Source: Anaerosomatales bacterium
GTDB lineage: Bacteria > Actinomycetota > Coriobacteriia > Anaerosomatales > SLCP01
Length of the DNA: 35,001 nt
Assembly (NCBI GenBank): GCA_029210645.1
Contig: JARGFT010000015.1
Coordinates: 1-35,001, forward strand
Direction of reading: 5' to 3'
Part shown: positions 27,272 through 35,001 of the stretch, piece by piece
How the letters are laid out: every line of letters begins with the position of its first letter
Numbering within the stretch: position 1 is the first letter of the stretch
The notes under the pieces: generated by a model
The model's input: the letters and a program-made list of their open reading frames with translations, nothing else
Told to the model about the DNA's origin: nothing
The model's database searches: none
Position numbers and translations under genes: made by a program

Positions 27272-28153
27272 CTATCGGTCCCGGTACAGGCGCCAGATGG
27301 CCTGCGTGCCGTCGCCTCCGTAGCCGGCCGCTACGAGTGACTCGTAGAGCCGTGAGGCGAGCTCGGCCCCGGGTAGCTCGATCCCGAGCTCGGCGGCGGA
27401 GTCCAGTGCGATGCGCAGGTCCTTCACGAAGTGCCGAACGTAGAAACCCGGGGCGAAGTTGTCCGCGAGCATGTGCGGCGCAAGATTCGTAAGCGTCCAG
27501 CTACCCGCCGAACCGGCACCGATCGATTCGAGCACGCGCTCGGGGTCAAGGCCCGCGGCGTGCGCGTAGCCGAGCGCCTCGGCAGCCCCGACCATCGAGG
27601 CAGCGATCGCGAGCTGGTTCGCCATCTTGGTGTGCTGACCCGAGCCGGCCGGTCCCTGGTGCACCACCGTGGCTCCGAACACCTGCAACAGCCCCTCGAC
27701 CGCGGCGAAGTCGTCAGCCAGCCCACCGACCATGATCGAGAGCCGGGCCTCGCGCGCGCCCACATCCCCTCCGGTGACCGGTGCGTCGAGTGCATGGATG
27801 CCGCGCTCGTCGGCCGCCCGTGCGATGCGCGCCGCAAGTGCAGGCGAGGAGGTCGTGCAGTCGATCAGATAGGTCCCCGGGCGGGCGTTGGCGATCAGGC
27901 CTCCGTCGCCGAAGTAGACCTCCTCGACATCGGTCGGATAGCCCACCATCGTGACGACCGCATCGCAGAGGGGTGCCAGCGCCGCGGGGCTCGCGGCCCA
28001 CTCGGCGCCTGCCTCGAGCAGCGCGGCTGCCCGCTCCCGCGTGCGCGTGTACACCACGACCCGGTAGCCCGCGGCGAGCGCGTGGCCGGCCATCGGCCCG
28101 CCCATCACTCCGGTGCCGACGAACCCGATCGTGGCGCTTCCCGGGGCGATCAT
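27272..28153 (-). CDS. NAD(P)-dependent beta-hydroxyacid dehydrogenase (3-hydroxyisobutyrate dehydrogenase family)
   Basis: A 293-residue oxidoreductase. The Rossmann motif is IGFVGTGVMGGPMAGHALAA (about residues 9-28). IDCTTSSPALAARIARAADE, then DAPVTGGDVGAREARLSIMV (about 120-140), give the substrate-binding segment, and GQHTKMANQLAIAASMVGAA (about 170) contains the catalytic lysine. Members reduce or oxidise 3-hydroxyisobutyrate, tartronate semialdehyde, glyoxylate and similar acids; the substrate cannot be told apart by eye. The ATG at 28153 overlaps the stop of the iron-sulfur flavoprotein gene in ATGA. Confidence 0.88.
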   Translation of the reverse strand: MIAPGSATIGFVGTGVMGGPMAGHALAAGYRVVVYTRTRERAAALLEAGAEWAASPAALAPLCDAVVTMVGYPTDVEEVYFGDGGLIANARPGTYLIDCTTSSPALAARIARAADERGIHALDAPVTGGDVGAREARLSIMVGGLADDFAAVEGLLQVFGATVVHQGPAGSGQHTKMANQLAIAASMVGAAEALGYAHAAGLDPERVLESIGAGSAGSWTLTNLAPHMLADNFAPGFYVRHFVKDLRIALDSAAELGIELPGAELASRLYESLVAAGYGGDGTQAIWRLYRDR

Positions 28154-28734
28154 GCTCCGCCCTCCCCGATCTTGCCGAGCAGCCACGCCATGTTCTCGCC
28201 GAGGGTGCGCATGGTGCGCACACCCTCCTCGTCGGCGGCTGCCTCACCCTGCGCCCCGCCCACCCCGAGGTTCCAGTAGGACGAGCCCACGACGATCATC
28301 TGCCCGATGAGGAAGAAGTGGTTGATGGAGTCGAGCGCATGGATGGCACCGGCGCGCCGGTGCACGACGATGCCCGAGCCCGGCTTGCGCACGAACATGC
28401 CCGGGTTGCCGCGGGAGACGTACCCCGCGCGGTCGATGATCGCCTTGATCTCGGGCGTGATGTCGGCGAAGTAGACCGGCGAGGCGAGCAGGATGCCGTC
28501 GGCGGCGTCGAGCGCCTCGATGACCCCGTTGCCGAAGTCATCGCGCCCGTGACACCGGCGGTCGGCCTCCTTGCGGCAGCGCATGCACGCGGTGCACCCG
28601 CCCACTGTCTGGCCCGCGAGCGAGATGAGCTCGCACTCGATGCCCGCCGCGCGCATGGGCTCGAAGGCCGCCTCGATCATCGCGGCGGTGTTCCCGTTTG
28701 TGCGAGGTGAACCGTTGACGGCGACGACCTTCAT
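28150..28734 (-). CDS. Iron-sulfur flavoprotein / NADPH-dependent FMN reductase family
   Basis: A 194-residue flavodoxin-fold protein with FMN phosphate loop GSPRTNGNTAAM (about residues 8-19). The segment GCTACMRCRKEADRRC gives cysteines at about 47, 50, 53 and 61, a C-x2-C-x2-C-x7-C spacing like that of iron-sulfur flavoproteins of anaerobes, which carry one 4Fe-4S cluster and pass electrons. ILLASPVYFADITPEIKAII is the second flavin-contact region. It starts 16 bp after degV and overlaps the next gene by four bases. Electron partners are not known. Confidence 0.88.
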   Translation of the reverse strand: MKVVAVNGSPRTNGNTAAMIEAAFEPMRAAGIECELISLAGQTVGGCTACMRCRKEADRRCHGRDDFGNGVIEALDAADGILLASPVYFADITPEIKAIIDRAGYVSRGNPGMFVRKPGSGIVVHRRAGAIHALDSINHFFLIGQMIVVGSSYWNLGVGGAQGEAAADEEGVRTMRTLGENMAWLLGKIGEGGA

Positions 28735-28750
28735 GCAGCGTGTCCCTTCA

Positions 28751-29614
28751 TCAGGTGAGATCCTGGTTGGTCCGGTAGACGACGCCGACCGTGCCCGGCC
28801 CGACGTGCAGGCCGATCACCGCACCGATCGGATGCAGCGGCACCTCGTGGCCGGTGGCCTCGACGAGCAGGTCAACAAGCTCGCGCCCTTCGGGCTCATC
28901 GTCGATGTGATGCACGATCACCTCGGCAAGACCGCCCGCGCGCCGTCCGTCCTCGACGACCGCCTTGGTGATCTCGGCAAGCGCGCGCTTCTTGGTGCGC
29001 ACCTTGCCGAAGACGTCGGTCTTGCCATCCGCAACGGTCAGGATCGGGCGAATCTGCAGCAGCGAGCCGAGCAGCGCGGATGCGCCGCCGATGCGACCGC
29101 CTTTTCGCAGGTAGTCCAGCGTGTGCGGGACAAAGAGGAAGCGGGTGCGCCGGGTGGTCGCCCGGGCCGCCTCGGCCACCTCGGCAAGCGACGCGCCCCC
29201 GTCGGCCGCACGGGCCGCCTCGAGCGCCGCAAGCCCGAGTTGCATGCAGTTCGAACGCGAGTCGACGAGCTCGATCCGCGCATCGGGATGCGTCTCTAAG
29301 ACGAGGTTGCGGGCGAGCTCGGCAGTCGAGAAGGTGCCGCTCATCTCCGAGGAGATGAAGACCCCGCACGCCTCGTCGCCCGCCGCTACGATCGCCTCGA
29401 ACGCCCCGGCAAGATCGGCGATCGAGGGCTGCGACGAGGTCGGGACCTCGGCCTCGGTGGCCATCCGCCGGTAGAACCACCCGCTGTCGAGCCCCTCCTC
29501 GGGATAGGACTCGCTGCCGAAGTTGACCGAGAGCGTGACCACGGCTATCCCGTAGCGCTCCCGGTTCGCCGGGGGCAGATAGGACGTAGAGTCGGTGACG
29601 ATCCGGACTGCCAC
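28751..29614 (-). CDS. DegV family fatty-acid-binding protein
   Basis: A 287-residue protein; DegV/FakB proteins bind fatty acids and present them to a kinase. The N terminus VRIVTDSTSYLPP (about 3-15) holds the conserved serine/threonine pocket residues. SSEMSGTFSTAELA (about 91-104) and VDSRSNCMQLGLAALEAARA (about 118-137) line the lipid site. DYLRKGGRIGG and RPILTVADGKTDVFGKVRTK complete the family pattern. Start is GTG at 29614, with AAGGGG 5 nt upstream; longer frames run into the palindromic repeat. It is the first gene of a four-gene operon. No fatty acid kinase FakA is in the window. Confidence 0.92.
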   Translation of the reverse strand: MAVRIVTDSTSYLPPANRERYGIAVVTLSVNFGSESYPEEGLDSGWFYRRMATEAEVPTSSQPSIADLAGAFEAIVAAGDEACGVFISSEMSGTFSTAELARNLVLETHPDARIELVDSRSNCMQLGLAALEAARAADGGASLAEVAEAARATTRRTRFLFVPHTLDYLRKGGRIGGASALLGSLLQIRPILTVADGKTDVFGKVRTKKRALAEITKAVVEDGRRAGGLAEVIVHHIDDEPEGRELVDLLVEATGHEVPLHPIGAVIGLHVGPGTVGVVYRTNQDLT

Positions 29615-29727
29615 GGAAGCCCCTTCTAGGCGAGAGCATTCGGCACATGACGGCGGCGCGTAGCACCTGCACAGCTTGTGTCTCGAATTGTACCTGAATG
29701 CCATCGAGTGCTCCGTGAGGGCAGCCC

Positions 29728-29916
29728 GGGGGGCCGTGCTGAACGTGCAGTCCGATGGGGTCGCCCATGAGGTCGCCGGTGACCTCGCGGGTGACCCGGG
29801 TGACGTCATCGGCGACCTCACGTGATGCCACCGGTGACCCCATCGGGTCCACGGGCGACCTCGCCGGCGGGGTCGCCCGTGAGGTCATGCACGGAGGTGT
29901 TGCCGACCCCCCCCCC
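29728..29916. repeat. Large palindromic repeat element, copy 3 (about 189 bp)
   Basis: An imperfect palindrome centred on TCACGTGA (29818-29825). The ends GGGGGGCCGTGCTGAAC (29728-29744) and GTGTTGCCGACCCCC are inverted. The interior shows the same 12-bp periodic GGTGACC/GGTCGCC units as the other two copies. It lies in the 525-bp divergent gap between degV and the cyclic diphosphoglycerate synthetase homologue. A run of ten C ends it. Confidence 0.78.
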
Positions 29917-29934
29917 ACCGGGAGGGTGCCGCGG

Positions 29935-30012
29935 GCGTGGGACACCGGCATGGGACACGGGCGTGGCCCCTGGGCAGGAGGCACGGGCATGGGACGCGAG
30001 CATGGGGCGCGA
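29935..30012. repeat. Six tandem 13-bp repeats
   Basis: Six 13-bp units in exact register (6 x 13 = 78 bp), consensus GCRTGGGACACGG: GCGTGGGACACCG, GCATGGGACACGG, GCGTGGCCCCTGG, GCAGGAGGCACGG, GCATGGGACGCGA, GCATGGGGCGCGA. It follows palindrome copy 3 directly and precedes the gene at 30140. The unit differs in length and sequence from the 12-bp motif of the palindrome. It may be a minisatellite or a set of protein-binding sites. Confidence 0.7.
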
Positions 30013-30139
30013 GCGCGATACCGCAGACGTGATGTCCGGGCTTGCGATGGGGACTATACAGGCGGAGACTGTTTCTATGCATCACCATACGCATCGGGCC
30101 TGCGGGCGTCGCCCGCACGCATCAACGGGAGGCCACCAC

Positions 30140-31483
30140 ATGGAGCGCACGAAGGTAGTCATCATGGGAGCGGCAGGACGCGACTTCCACGTCTTTGCCA
30201 CCCGCTACCGCACCGACCCGTCCATCGAGGTGGTAGCGTTCACGGCGACGCAGATCCCCGGCATCGACGACCGGCGATTCCCCCCGGATCTCGCCGGGCC
30301 CTACTACCCTGAAGGCATCCCGATCATCCCCGAGGAGAAGCTCGAGGCCGTCATCGCCGAGCACGGTGTTGACCTCGTCATCTTCGCCTACAGCGACGTG
30401 AGCCACGAGTTCGTCATGCACCAGGCCTCGCGCGTTCTGGCGGCCGGAGCGGACTTCGGACTCATCGGTCCGGACCGAACCATGATCCACGCGGTAAAGC
30501 CCGTCATCTCCGTGTGTGCGGTGCGCACCGGTGCGGGCAAGAGCGGCATCTCGCGGCGGATATGGGAGCTCTTCGAAGAGGCGGGCCTGAACGCCGTCGA
30601 CATCCGACACCCGATGCCCTACCGCGACCTCTCGCGGATGAAGGTCGAACGCTACGGCTCGATGGAGGACCTCGACCGCCTCGAGGTGACCATCGAGGAG
30701 CGCGAGGAGTACGAGCACATGATCGCGATGGGCGCCGTCGTCTACGCCGGAGTGGACTACGAGGAGATCCTGCGCGCCGCCGAGGGCGAGGCCGACGTCA
30801 TCATCTGGGACGGCGGCAACAACGACCTGCCCTTCATCCTTCCCGACCTCGAGATCGTCGTGCTCGACCCGCACCGGGCCGGACACGAGCGTCTCTACCA
30901 CCCCGGCGAGGTCAACTTCCTGCGGGCCGACGTGCTCGTGATCAACAAGGTCGACACCGCCCAACCCGAAGCCGTCGAGGCACTCAAAGCCGCCGCGGCC
31001 CTCCATAACCCGGATGCAACCGTCGTGCTGGCCGCCTCCGAGGTCATCGCCGACGACCCGGACGCGCTCGCCGGCAAGCGCGTGCTCGTGATCGAGGACG
31101 GCCCCACGGTGACGCACGGCGGCATGGGTTTCGGCGCGGGTGTGATCGCCGCGCAGCGAGCGGGTGCTGCCGAGCTCGTCGACCCGCGGCCGTATGCGGC
31201 CGGGTCGCTCGCGCACACGTTCGCTGCCTACCCGCACCTGACCGAGGTCCTGCCCGCGATGGGCTACTCGGCAGCACAGCTCGCTGACCTCGAGGCGACC
31301 ATCGCCGCCACGCCCTGCGACGCTGTGGTCATCGGCACTCCGATCGACCTCTCGCGTCTGCTCACCATCGACCACCCCACGGTGCGCGTGACCTACGGCT
31401 CGGCCGACGCGGGCTCGCCGACGCTCGCAGACGTAGTCGCAGGGTTCATCGAGACACACGTTAGCGGGGGTGTGGAAGGCTAG
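30140..31483 (+). CDS. Cyclic 2,3-diphosphoglycerate synthetase family protein
   Basis: A 447-residue protein starting MERTKVVIMGAAGRDFHVFA. IMGAAGRDFH (about 8-17) is a Rossmann-like entry, and VCAVRTGAGKSGISRRIWEL (about 122-141) is a P-loop. VLVINKVDTAQPEAVEAL (about 263) resembles a G4-type NKxD motif. VIEDGPTVTHGGMGFGAGV (about 320) follows. The layout matches the methanogen enzyme that makes cyclic 2,3-diphosphoglycerate with ATP; the role of bacterial homologues is unclear to me. GGGAGG lies 7 nt before this ATG, and a 7-bp hairpin (30101-30117) precedes it. An in-frame ATG at 30077 would add 21 His-rich residues. Confidence 0.82.
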   Translation: MERTKVVIMGAAGRDFHVFATRYRTDPSIEVVAFTATQIPGIDDRRFPPDLAGPYYPEGIPIIPEEKLEAVIAEHGVDLVIFAYSDVSHEFVMHQASRVLAAGADFGLIGPDRTMIHAVKPVISVCAVRTGAGKSGISRRIWELFEEAGLNAVDIRHPMPYRDLSRMKVERYGSMEDLDRLEVTIEEREEYEHMIAMGAVVYAGVDYEEILRAAEGEADVIIWDGGNNDLPFILPDLEIVVLDPHRAGHERLYHPGEVNFLRADVLVINKVDTAQPEAVEALKAAAALHNPDATVVLAASEVIADDPDALAGKRVLVIEDGPTVTHGGMGFGAGVIAAQRAGAAELVDPRPYAAGSLAHTFAAYPHLTEVLPAMGYSAAQLADLEATIAATPCDAVVIGTPIDLSRLLTIDHPTVRVTYGSADAGSPTLADVVAGFIETHVSGGVEG

Positions 31484-31606
31484 CTCTCCCTGCCTCTGTA
31501 ATGCACGTCACAACCGCAGAAACCCGCAGCACCGCCCTCATGTCGTGCACCTCGCGTGCCGATAGAAAGAGCATCACCGTCTGTCGACTCGCGATCGGGG
31601 AACCGG

Positions 31607-32179
31607 ATGCTCACGGCGGCCAAGGGGCTCTGTCGGATACGCGCGCACTACGATGAGGACTCGCGCTACCTCTTCCAGGTGCTGCTGACCGCTACCTCGG
31701 TGGTCGAGGCCAACATCGCGTTGGACCTGCTTTCCAAGACCGTCCCCGACAAGGCGCTCGTGGCCGCCATCAACCTGCGCGAGGCGATCCAGTCCATCCC
31801 GTCGACGCCCTTCCGGATGGCAGTGGACGAGCAGACCTTCATGCGCATCGGCGGCATGGTCAAGGACCTCGCCGCGCTCTCCTGCACGACGCCCGACGGC
31901 TACTCCATCGTGGTCACCACCGCGGGCAACCTCGTGCTCGACCTCATCGTCAAGCACGACGACGAGAAGCACTTCTGGACGCCGATCCCCCGCACCGACG
32001 ACCTGGTCGATCCCGGGCTCGTGCAGCACCTGGTCGAGAGCGACCACCTGTTCTCGGGCGTGGTGGACGTCATCAAGTCGATGGGCGTGGTCTTCAACCC
32101 CACGCTCTACCTGTCGGTCGACGACTGGCACCTCGAATACGCCCGGGAGACCATCGAGGGGCTCGAGGGGCTCTTCTAG
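31607..32179 (+). CDS. Hypothetical protein
   Basis: A 190-residue protein starting MLTAAKGLCRIRAHYDEDSR. I recognise no family. It has alternating strands and helices: YLFQVLLTATSVVEANIALD, then ALVAAINLREAIQSIPSTPF, MRIGGMVKDLAALSC and VVTTAGNLVLDLIVKHDDEK, with an acidic C terminus. No signal peptide or membrane segment is seen. GGGGAA a few bases before the ATG supports this start; an upstream GTG at 31556 is in frame. Its stop codon overlaps that of the convergent pncA gene within CTAG. Confidence 0.68.
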   Translation: MLTAAKGLCRIRAHYDEDSRYLFQVLLTATSVVEANIALDLLSKTVPDKALVAAINLREAIQSIPSTPFRMAVDEQTFMRIGGMVKDLAALSCTTPDGYSIVVTTAGNLVLDLIVKHDDEKHFWTPIPRTDDLVDPGLVQHLVESDHLFSGVVDVIKSMGVVFNPTLYLSVDDWHLEYARETIEGLEGLF

Positions 32180-32814
32180 CCTCCGCCGGCAGGACCCGCC
32201 TGCCCGAGGTCCGCGCTCGTCACGACCCGGCAGCCCGCCGCCGCCATCTCGTCGAACGCGCGCCGGCTGTCACCCGGCTCCAGCTCGACGCCGCGACACC
32301 CGTCGGCGACCACGGTGACCTCGAAGCCGAGCGCGACGCCGTCGAGCGCCGTGAACTTGACGCAGTAGTCGGTCGCCAGGCCGAGCAGGACGACGCGCTT
32401 CACTCCCCGCTCCCGCAAGAACCCCTCCAGTCCCGTCGCCTTGAGGTGGCCGTTGTCGAAGAACCCCGAGTAGCTGTCGATACGCGGATCGGTCCCCTTG
32501 TGCACCACGTGGGAGATCGGGCCGATGTCGAGTGCCGAGTGGAAGCTCGCACCCGGCGAGTCCTGCACGCAGTGCGGCGGCCAGAGCACCTGGGGCACAC
32601 CGCCGAGCTCGATCATCTCACCCGGCTCCGTGCCGGGGTGATTCACCGCGAAGCTGCCGTGATCGGCCGGGTGCCAGTCCTGGGTGGCCACGACGAGCTC
32701 GAAGCGGCGCGCGAGTGCATTCGCGACCGGCACCACTGCGTCGCCGTCGGCCACCGGCAGCGCACCGAAGGGCATGAAGTCGTTCTGAACGTCGACGAGC
32801 AGCAGCGCGTCCAT
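32176..32814 (-). CDS. pncA: Nicotinamidase (isochorismatase family)
   Basis: A 212-residue amidohydrolase converting nicotinamide to nicotinate in NAD salvage. LLVDVQNDFMP (about residues 5-15) holds the catalytic aspartate, DWHPADHGSFAVNHPG (about 47-62) the metal-binding histidines, VVHKGTD the lysine and LGLATDYCVKFTALD (about 145-159) the nucleophilic cysteine. GGAGGTG lies 6-7 nt before the ATG at 32814; a GTG at 32823 is less well placed. It follows pncB by 33 bp, so two consecutive steps of the salvage pathway share an operon. Confidence 0.93.
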   Translation of the reverse strand: MDALLLVDVQNDFMPFGALPVADGDAVVPVANALARRFELVVATQDWHPADHGSFAVNHPGTEPGEMIELGGVPQVLWPPHCVQDSPGASFHSALDIGPISHVVHKGTDPRIDSYSGFFDNGHLKATGLEGFLRERGVKRVVLLGLATDYCVKFTALDGVALGFEVTVVADGCRGVELEPGDSRRAFDEMAAAGCRVVTSADLGQAGPAGGG

Positions 32815-32847
32815 GCGAGACACCTCCGTCGGAAGACCTCTTGCGGG

Positions 32848-34338
32848 CTATCTACCCTCCGGCGCCGACCCACCCTCGCGCGCACGCGCCTGCACGATCA
32901 TGCGCATGCGCAGCGCGTGCACGCTGCGCTCGAGGCCTACCGGGTAGGAATGCGGGTTCATGAAGCGCCTGACCGAGGGGTCGAGTGCCGCGAGCTGCTC
33001 CCGGGCACGCTCGGCGACGGCCGGAAGCGCCGGCACGTCGTAGACGCGCTCTCCGCCGCGCACCACCGGGACGAGCAGGTCCTCGAATCGCTGACCGGCG
33101 GCGAAGCGCTTGCGCCGGATGGGATCGGCCGGATCGATCATCTGCGGGTCGTCGGCGGGAGGGCGAGTCACGTCGTAGATCATGTCGCCGGCGAGCCCAC
33201 CCGTCTCGTCGAAGTAGCGTCGCACGCCGAGGACCCCGGGGGTGGTGACCTTGGCGGTCTGCTCGGAAACCTTGATGCGCGGCTCCCACTCCCCTCCCGG
33301 CTCTCGCACGGCGGAAAGCTTGTACACGCCGCCGAGCGCGGGCTGATCGTAAGCGGTGACGAGCTTGGTGCCCACGCCCCAGAAGTCGATCGCGGCGTCC
33401 TGGTTCTTCAGACTCGTGATGAGGTGCTCGTCGAGTTCGTTGGAGGCGACGATGCGCGCGGCCGAAAGTCCCGCCTCATCGAGGATTGCGCGCGCTTCGC
33501 GGGAGAGCCAGGCAAGGTCGCCCGAGTCGATGCGCACGCCGATCATCTCGTAGCCGCGCTCGCGCAGCCGCCGGCCCTCCTCGGCCGCGCGACGAACGCC
33601 GGCGAGCGTGTCGTAGGTGTCCACGAGGAAGGTAGCGTTGTTGGGAAGCGCCTCGGCGTAGGCGCGAAACGCCTCGGTCTCACTCGGGAAGAGCATGACC
33701 CAACTGTGCGCGTGTGTGCCGCTCACCGGGATGCCGAACACGCTGCCTGCCAGCACGTTCGACGTACCCGAGCAGCCGCCCACGAATGCCGCCCGCGCCG
33801 CGGAGAGCCCGCCGTCGGGACCTTGCGCGCGCCTCAGTCCGAACTCGACCACCGGGTCTCCCCCGGCCGCCTGGCACACGCGCGCGGCCTTGGTGGCCAC
33901 GAGCGTCTGGAAGTTGATGATGTTGAGCAGCGCCGTCTCGACGAGCTGGCACGACGCGATCGGAGCGCTCACCCGCACCAGGGGCTCGTGGGGAAAGACC
34001 ACGGTGCCCTCGGGGATGGCGTCCACGTCGCCGTCGAAGCGGAAGGACTCCAGGTAGCTCAGGAACTCCTCGTCGAAGAGCGGGGCGCCATCGTTGCCGG
34101 TGAGCGTGGCGAGGTAGGCGGTGTCTGTGGCCGAGAAGGAGAGCGCGCCCAGGTAGTCGAGCGCCTGCTCGAGGCCGCACGCCAGCGAGTAGCCGTTGCC
34201 GAAGGGGTTCTCGCGAAACGAGAGGTGAAAGCACGCCTCGGTCGAGGTCAGTCCCGCCTTGAAGTAGCCCTGGGCCATCGTGATCTGGTAAAGGTCGGTG
34301 AAGAGCCCCGGCGAGCGGCCCCACGCGTGTACGCTCAC
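32848..34338 (-). CDS. pncB: Nicotinate phosphoribosyltransferase
   Basis: A 496-residue enzyme that joins nicotinate to PRPP. Features include FTDLYQITMAQGYFKAG (about 13-29), EFGLRRAQGPDGGLSAARAA (about 175-195) and GTHAHSWVMLFPSETEAFRA (about 210-230), with the histidine that is phosphorylated in this family. IDSGDLAWLSREARAILDEA and GVGTKLVTAYDQPALGGVYK (about 325-345) complete the active site. The GTG at 34338 has GAGGGG 5-6 nt upstream and is preferred to GTG at 34380, which has none. pncA follows. The product enters NAD synthesis through NadD and NadE, not present here. Confidence 0.93.
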   Translation of the reverse strand: MSVHAWGRSPGLFTDLYQITMAQGYFKAGLTSTEACFHLSFRENPFGNGYSLACGLEQALDYLGALSFSATDTAYLATLTGNDGAPLFDEEFLSYLESFRFDGDVDAIPEGTVVFPHEPLVRVSAPIASCQLVETALLNIINFQTLVATKAARVCQAAGGDPVVEFGLRRAQGPDGGLSAARAAFVGGCSGTSNVLAGSVFGIPVSGTHAHSWVMLFPSETEAFRAYAEALPNNATFLVDTYDTLAGVRRAAEEGRRLRERGYEMIGVRIDSGDLAWLSREARAILDEAGLSAARIVASNELDEHLITSLKNQDAAIDFWGVGTKLVTAYDQPALGGVYKLSAVREPGGEWEPRIKVSEQTAKVTTPGVLGVRRYFDETGGLAGDMIYDVTRPPADDPQMIDPADPIRRKRFAAGQRFEDLLVPVVRGGERVYDVPALPAVAERAREQLAALDPSVRRFMNPHSYPVGLERSVHALRMRMIVQARAREGGSAPEGR

Positions 34339-34516
34339 GTCACTCCCCTCGATCGTGTCCGCATCTGCATGGCCGGCCACGCACGGCCACTGGTGTGACG
34401 GTACCCCATCACAGGCGCGCTACACCACTCACCGACTGGCGCTGGAAACGCGCGTCAGGAACGCGCATGCTCGGGTATAAGCGACTCGACGGATTCGCAG
34501 TCTTACGGAGGGCACC

Positions 34517-34705
34517 ATGAACGATGCACGCTCTGTCCGCGATGCTTCGGCTGTGAGCAGGGGGCCGGAGGTCTCCCGCGCCAGGGAGTGCAGCGACTGC
34601 GCATCGCGCGCAGCGGACCTGTCCGCGGAGATGTACGCCCAGGAGGAGCGCCTCCGCCGCAAGGAGTCCCTCGAGGAGTTGATCAGCAGGGACCGGCAGA
34701 ACTAG
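34517..34705 (+). CDS. Small hypothetical protein
   Basis: A 62-residue hydrophilic, mostly helical protein, MNDARSVRDASAVSRGPEVS in its first part, with CSDC at about residues 25-28 and a highly charged tail (EERLRRKESLEELISRDRQN). GGAGGG lies 5-7 nt before the ATG and TATAAG (about 34486) could be a -10, so expression is plausible. No family is recognised. The stop lies 6 bp from that of the convergent surface protein gene. A hairpin GCGCGT/ACGCGC lies about 60 bp upstream. Confidence 0.55.
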   Translation: MNDARSVRDASAVSRGPEVSRARECSDCASRAADLSAEMYAQEERLRRKESLEELISRDRQN

Positions 34706-34711
34706 CGGCTC

Positions 34712-35001
34712 CTACTGCGTCACATCGAACGCGTCGATCACCACGATCGTGCCCTTGGAGATCGCGTCTTTGGTACCAGTGGGCTTGATGGTGATTCTGT
34801 GGGTGCCGGACGTGAGCGTCTTTGACTCCCAGACCCGCTCTCTCCACCCGAGCGTGCCGTACTGGGACATGACTCCCTGGTAGGCCCCGTCGATCCAGAC
34901 CTGGGCACGACCGTAGCCGGATGTCTTCGGGCCGATCCAGGCGATGCGTGTGCCGGTAAAGCTCATGGTAAAGGTCGCGTTGGGGTACTTGGAGTAGTGG
35001 T
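34712..35001 (-). CDS. C-terminal end of a probable surface or secreted protein
   Basis: The 3' end of a gene that starts beyond the right edge; 96 in-frame codons are visible, beginning HYSKYPNATFTMSFTGTRIA. The pattern FTGTRIAWIGPKTSGYGRAQ, VWIDGAYQG, GWRERVWESKTLTSGTHRIT and IVVIDAFDV is a beta-sandwich module resembling carbohydrate-binding domains that occurs, often repeated, at the ends of actinobacterial extracellular proteins. The frame has no break at the edge, so the protein is larger than what is seen. Ligand and full architecture cannot be judged from this fragment. Confidence 0.75.
   Translation of the reverse strand, partial: HYSKYPNATFTMSFTGTRIAWIGPKTSGYGRAQVWIDGAYQGVMSQYGTLGWRERVWESKTLTSGTHRITIKPTGTKDAISKGTIVVIDAFDVTQ

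Noticed and set aside
28751-29821. Extended N terminus of DegV up to 29821
   Set aside because: The extension reads through the palindromic repeat and gives low-complexity residues; GTG at 29614 has a well-placed AAGGGG and matches family length.
34448-34464. Hairpin GCGCGT/ACGCGC as a terminator for an upstream gene
   Set aside because: It lies in a divergent gap between pncB and a small plus-strand gene, so no transcript is expected to end there, and no T-run follows.

Overview
The window is high-GC actinobacterial DNA. Gene content, GTG starts, ATGA-type overlaps and a -10 box that places the transcript start on the ATG fit a member of the Coriobacteriia or a relative. That placement is an inference from family resemblance; no rRNA or taxonomic marker was seen.

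The left two thirds is a branched-chain amino acid and serine biosynthesis region, nearly all on the minus strand. From right to left it holds a LeuC/LeuD-type dehydratase pair with a HEAT-like protein (17808-20307), an isocitrate/isopropylmalate dehydrogenase followed by a membrane-anchored beta-propeller protein (14241-16696), a six-gene operon ilvD-ilvB-ilvN-ilvC-aminotransferase-serA (5894-13602), leuA (1609-3186) and the start of a second leuC (1-684). The six-gene operon has a T-box riboswitch with its own promoter and terminator, so acetolactate-derived amino acids and the first steps of serine synthesis are probably controlled together by charging of one tRNA.

This block is interrupted at operon borders by accessory modules: a CopG-PIN toxin-antitoxin pair (829-1475), a DUF6883/DUF4926 pair with a mazF remnant and an AAA/DUF4143 ATPase (3363-5830), and a MazE-Doc toxin-antitoxin pair (16870-17519).

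The right third is general housekeeping: an AcuC-like deacetylase, a BrkB/YihY membrane protein, a YgjP-type metallopeptidase, rlmKL and a NYN-domain protein in one tight operon, a glutaredoxin-like protein, a DegV/iron-sulfur flavoprotein/beta-hydroxyacid dehydrogenase/membrane protein operon, a cyclic 2,3-diphosphoglycerate synthetase homologue, pncB-pncA for NAD salvage, and the 3' end of a probable surface protein.

The most unusual content is non-coding. One repeat family (4033-4212, 17587-17771, 29728-29916) consists of roughly 180-190 bp imperfect palindromes, each centred on TCAYGTGA and built from a 12-bp motif. A second family (1531-1566, 14183-14218, 26805-26840) is a 36-bp palindrome around GAACGATCGTTC, each copy just past the end of a minus-strand gene. 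No tRNA, rRNA, CRISPR array, transposase or prophage gene was recognised.
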